Assembly: GCA_002049455.2 (NCBI GenBank)
Contig: KV918945.1
Coordinates: forward strand, 89,169-153,168
From: Porphyra umbilicalis
Lineage: Eukaryota > Rhodophyta > Bangiophyceae > Bangiales > Bangiaceae
Length of the DNA: 64,000 nucleotides
Reading direction: 5' to 3'
Part shown: one piece after another, positions 63,200 through 64,000 of the stretch
How the letters are laid out: every line of letters starts with the position of its first letter
Numbering within the stretch: the stretch's first letter is position 1
The notes under the pieces: model-generated
Seen by the model: only the letters and a program-made list of their open reading frames with translations
What the model was told of the DNA's origin: nothing
Database searches by the model: none
Program-made: the position numbers and the translations under genes

Positions 63200-64000
63200 G
63201 CGTGGTTGAAAAGTTCATGACACACAGAAAGCGTCGTTGTACATATCAGAGCAAACCCTACAACGTCGATCCCATTCTCCAATTGGGGAATCTAGAGGTG
63301 CAACGTGTGGCACGCTGAATGGAAAGCCCATTCTGGGGGCCCTGTTTGGGGCCAGGCGCGATGTAGTTGGGTTGAAACGAGCCACGAGACCGTCCGAATG
63401 GGGTCATTATTGCTGGGTTGAGCCCAGCCCCATTCTGCTACATCAAATATGAGTGAAACCGAAGAAGCGCTAAAGGATCTCCATCGGTGCTTAATGAAAC
63501 AGAGCCACCGAAAATATGGCCTGAAAGCGTGTGAAGCAGTCGCGGTAAGATCGCCACGTCCCTATCAAGCGCCAGATATGCCGCTACAATCGTCGAAACC
63601 GATGACAACGTCGAAGAAAAGGAAATTTACAGGGACTATCGGGCCGACACCTGGCACGGCCACGACATAAACATGGCACCCAAAAGATGCGACGGGCCCT
63701 GGGCACTGTGCGGTCTCCTCGTGTACAGTCTCTTCGGTGGCAATCGGATCTGTTCGGGGCACCCAAGAAGCGGTAGGCGGCTGGGCGGGCAAACAGGCCA
63801 ACGGGCGTCGTCACTTCTGCGATCCGCATCGTGCGGCAGGATCGTCGCGAGATGCCAACAGGTCAGATACATCGCCAGCGACACTCGCGGGAGTTATTTT
63901 CAAACCGCCCAGCCTGGGGGGAGGCGTTGTGATTGGCCGAAGCAGTAAATCGAACTAATCTGTCGCCCTGGATTGCATCACTTTTGCCAAAAACTGTACT

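Larger units (their letters stand above)
61971..64000. other. Unassigned right end of the window
   Basis: No confident gene. Contains a cluster of CAACGG/CCGTTG motifs (62045-62185) with a hairpin, and a weak minus-strand coding candidate at 62719-63199. From 63240 to the end I see only short frames and no repeats shared with the rest of the window. Confidence 0.45.

Noticed and set aside
1-64000. tRNA, rRNA genes, CRISPR arrays or bacterial operons
   Set aside because: None seen on either strand. The only tRNA-related sequences are retrotransposon primer-binding sites, and repeats are LTRs or TIRs rather than spaced arrays.

Overview
This 64-kb window comes from a GC-rich eukaryotic nuclear genome and consists almost entirely of transposable elements. 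I see no rRNA, tRNA, CRISPR array, operon or convincing single-copy host gene. LTR retrotransposons (Ty1/copia and chromodomain-bearing Ty3/gypsy), hAT-like elements and TA-flanked MITEs, all with eukaryotic structure, point to a repeat-dense region of an alga, oomycete or similar protist. The very high GC and (GGC)n-type tracts would fit a bangiophyte red alga, but the sequence does not settle the taxon. Element names below (CopA-D, GypA/B, hAT1/2, MITE a-c) are local labels.

Layout. 1-1560 is GC-rich low-complexity DNA. 2065-7024 is CopA, a complete minus-strand copia element with a perfect 5-bp target duplication (TSD), GATAC. 7494 to about 18100 is a chimeric gypsy element: LTR and gag of family GypA joined near 11530-11537 to a decayed pol of a second family (GypB), followed by a long antisense ORF. 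18.1-21.05 kb holds no recognisable gene but has a 56-bp palindrome. 21054-22330 is a fragment of the divergent copia family CopD, abutting a decayed second CopA copy (22331-26138). 26.1-28.7 kb is unassigned.

From 28.7 to 50.6 kb there is a three-level nest. A decayed CopD element is split by CopB (29380-46450, 422-bp LTRs), and CopB is split inside its reverse transcriptase by GypA (32714-44289, 651-bp LTRs, TSD AAGCA). LTR divergence falls inward, as the nesting order predicts.

51322-58133 is a hAT-like element with a perfect 8-bp TSD (CTGGGAGT). It contains a TA-flanked MITE, which received a second copy of itself and then the near-intact copia element CopC (53022-57991, TSD CCCGT). 58445-61970 is a second hAT-like element (TSD CTTCCCGG/CTCCCCGG) containing a related MITE that carries about 2 kb of unrelated GC-rich DNA. 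62-64 kb has short hairpins and no confident gene.

The most interesting features are these. (1) GypA and GypB each carry a 700-860-codon ORF on the strand opposite gag-pol, between pol and the 3' LTR, and the two proteins appear distantly homologous. (2) GypA has a textbook -1 frameshift signal (GGGAAAC, 7-nt spacer, perfect 8-bp stem) at the gag stop. (3) All four copia LTR/leader junctions have a primer site matching the anticodon arm of initiator tRNA-Met, meaning half-tRNA priming. (4) The nested DNA transposons include a MITE inserted into itself.
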